A stretch of 44,336 nucleotides of DNA. Origin: Acidobacteriaceae bacterium (lineage in GTDB: Bacteria; Acidobacteriota; Terriglobia; Terriglobales; Acidobacteriaceae). The stretch spans positions 49,299 to 93,634 of the forward strand of contig PLBE01000189.1 of assembly GCA_003134435.1 (NCBI GenBank), given 5' to 3'. A program made the translations under genes and the position numbers. Position 1 is the stretch's first letter. Every line of letters starts with the position of its first letter. Under the pieces are notes generated by a model. It saw nothing but the letters and a program-made list of their open reading frames with translations. It made no database searches and was not told where the DNA came from. Shown here one piece after another: positions 43,647 through 44,336 of the stretch.

Positions 43647-44336
43647 TCAGAACAAGGGGACCGGGGCGCCGGCCATTCGCCACGACCACATGAGGAACGA
43701 CGTGGCAGTCAAGTCGATGCCTGGCTCGGTAGTGCTATAGGACTGAACATTGTCCCTATAAACGGCTACTTTTGAACTGCTATAACTCCCATCATTGCCA
43801 TTGAAGATCGCAAAGGCATCTACCTTGTTCGCCGGGCACAGCACCATTCCCGGGAGAGTTCCGGACGTCGCCGCGCTGGCAGGGCCCTCGGCGGCCGCGC
43901 CCCACAGTATAGGCGTGCCGCCCGAGGTTCCGTCCAGCGCTCCCGCCAGGTTTGCCACCTGGTGCTGGATGCAGTTGGGGAAGGTGCTACCATCCCCCAC
44001 AATGAACGACGAGCCCCAAGAATTCGCCCCCAAAATGTTAGCAAGCCAAAGCTGCGAGTAGTTGTTATAGGTAGCCGAACCGGTCAGGTAATAGAGTTCG
44101 CTGGCCATCACCGAGAGGCCGGCGCCGTGCGAGGTCGTGTCCCCCGCCTGCCATGGAACACCAAAGCCCCACACGTCTTCATGAGACTGAGCGATGGCCA
44201 CGGCAAGCTGATTTTCGAGCGCGCTGAGCAAAGTCGACTGATTCACCGCCAGGCCGCGTGGATTTCCTGCCAGGTCCAGCGCTCGATACAGTTCGAAGTG
44301 CGCGAGGCCGCTGACGTCGTAGAGGTTGAGCGTGTC
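43647..44336 (-). CDS. Glycoside hydrolase family 9 cellulase (N-terminal part outside window)
   Basis: The C-terminal 229 residues of a GH9-type enzyme; the frame is open to the window edge, beginning DTLNLYDVSGLAHFELYRAL. LWLANILGANSWGSSFIVGD with FPNCIQHQVANL corresponds to the conserved His region of GH9, WGAAAEGP to the GGPN-like block, and YRDNVQSYSTTEPGIDLTA to the acid-catalyst Glu region. GH9 enzymes cleave beta-1,4-glucans such as cellulose. The gene ends APVPLF-stop just after the catalytic domain; the following sequence looks like a frameshifted extension. The catalytic Asp pair and secretion signal would be upstream, outside the window. Confidence 0.85.
   Translation of the reverse strand, partial: DTLNLYDVSGLAHFELYRALDLAGNPRGLAVNQSTLLSALENQLAVAIAQSHEDVWGFGVPWQAGDTTSHGAGLSVMASELYYLTGSATYNNYSQLWLANILGANSWGSSFIVGDGSTFPNCIQHQVANLAGALDGTSGGTPILWGAAAEGPASAATSGTLPGMVLCPANKVDAFAIFNGNDGSYSSSKVAVYRDNVQSYSTTEPGIDLTATSFLMWSWRMAGAPVPLF

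Noticed and set aside
1-44336. CRISPR array, insertion sequence or prophage
   Set aside because: No regularly spaced direct repeats, transposase motifs, phage structural genes or terminal inverted repeats flanking genes were found.

Overview
The window looks like a chromosomal segment of a GC-rich, free-living Acidobacteriota (Terriglobia/Koribacter-like) bacterium. This is inferred from family content (malic enzyme with a phosphotransacetylase tail, Propionibacterium-type transcarboxylase next to split methylmalonyl-CoA mutase, Tat amidase, secreted one-domain proteins, GH9 cellulase), not from a marker gene. No rRNA, tRNA, insertion sequence, prophage or CRISPR array is visible. 42 protein genes are supported, two of them cut by the window edges.

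1-9214: two divergent operons meet at a compact control region (about 3563-3641). Leftward: membrane acyl desaturase, FAD amine-oxidase-like protein, DUF1365 protein and a cyclopropane-fatty-acid-synthase-like methyltransferase, with ATGA or 16-base overlaps. Rightward: a MerR/B12-binding regulator with the LitR/CarH photoreceptor residues (W-H-x8-E-H, then E-R-H), DUF1475 and DUF1295 membrane proteins, an ATP10/thioredoxin-like protein, a second CFA-family methyltransferase, a 75-residue protein of unknown function and a class II photolyase. The layout suggests a light-induced programme for membrane-lipid remodelling plus DNA photorepair. Scattered satellites carry families that often travel with such clusters: DUF2177 and an SDR-DUF2867 protein (29340-31292), a Tyr-less SDR and a DUF2256 protein (32600-33629), and a second copy of the small unknown protein (35449-35652).

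9215-19258: one rightward operon for propionyl-CoA/succinyl-CoA interconversion. It holds transcarboxylase 5S, 12S, an OadG/MmdE-like small subunit, the 1.3S biotin carrier, methylmalonyl-CoA epimerase, both mutase subunits and the MeaB chaperone. No biotin carboxylase is present, so carboxyl transfer between methylmalonyl-CoA and pyruvate (Wood-Werkman reaction) fits better than ATP-dependent carboxylation. A convergent malic enzyme (19315-21615) links the C4 pool to pyruvate.

21616-25875: a CRP/FNR-type regulator with an N-terminal Cys triad, then a radical SAM/SPASM protein of the AhbD/NirJ heme type and hemA. Two CRP-like palindromes sit at about -63.5 and -41.5 from a predicted start of the radical SAM gene. 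A ferrochelatase lies further on (35909-36976), so tetrapyrrole genes surround the light-response genes.

25900-44336: a Tat-exported amidase with an NtrC-type response regulator; an XRE-cupin regulator; two tiny membrane proteins; a fasciclin-domain secreted protein with a clear terminator; a small secreted protein; an ABC ATPase / fused FtsX permease / AttH-lipocalin operon (AttEFGH-like); a secreted Kelch protein; and the 3' part of a GH9 cellulase next to apparently decayed sequence.
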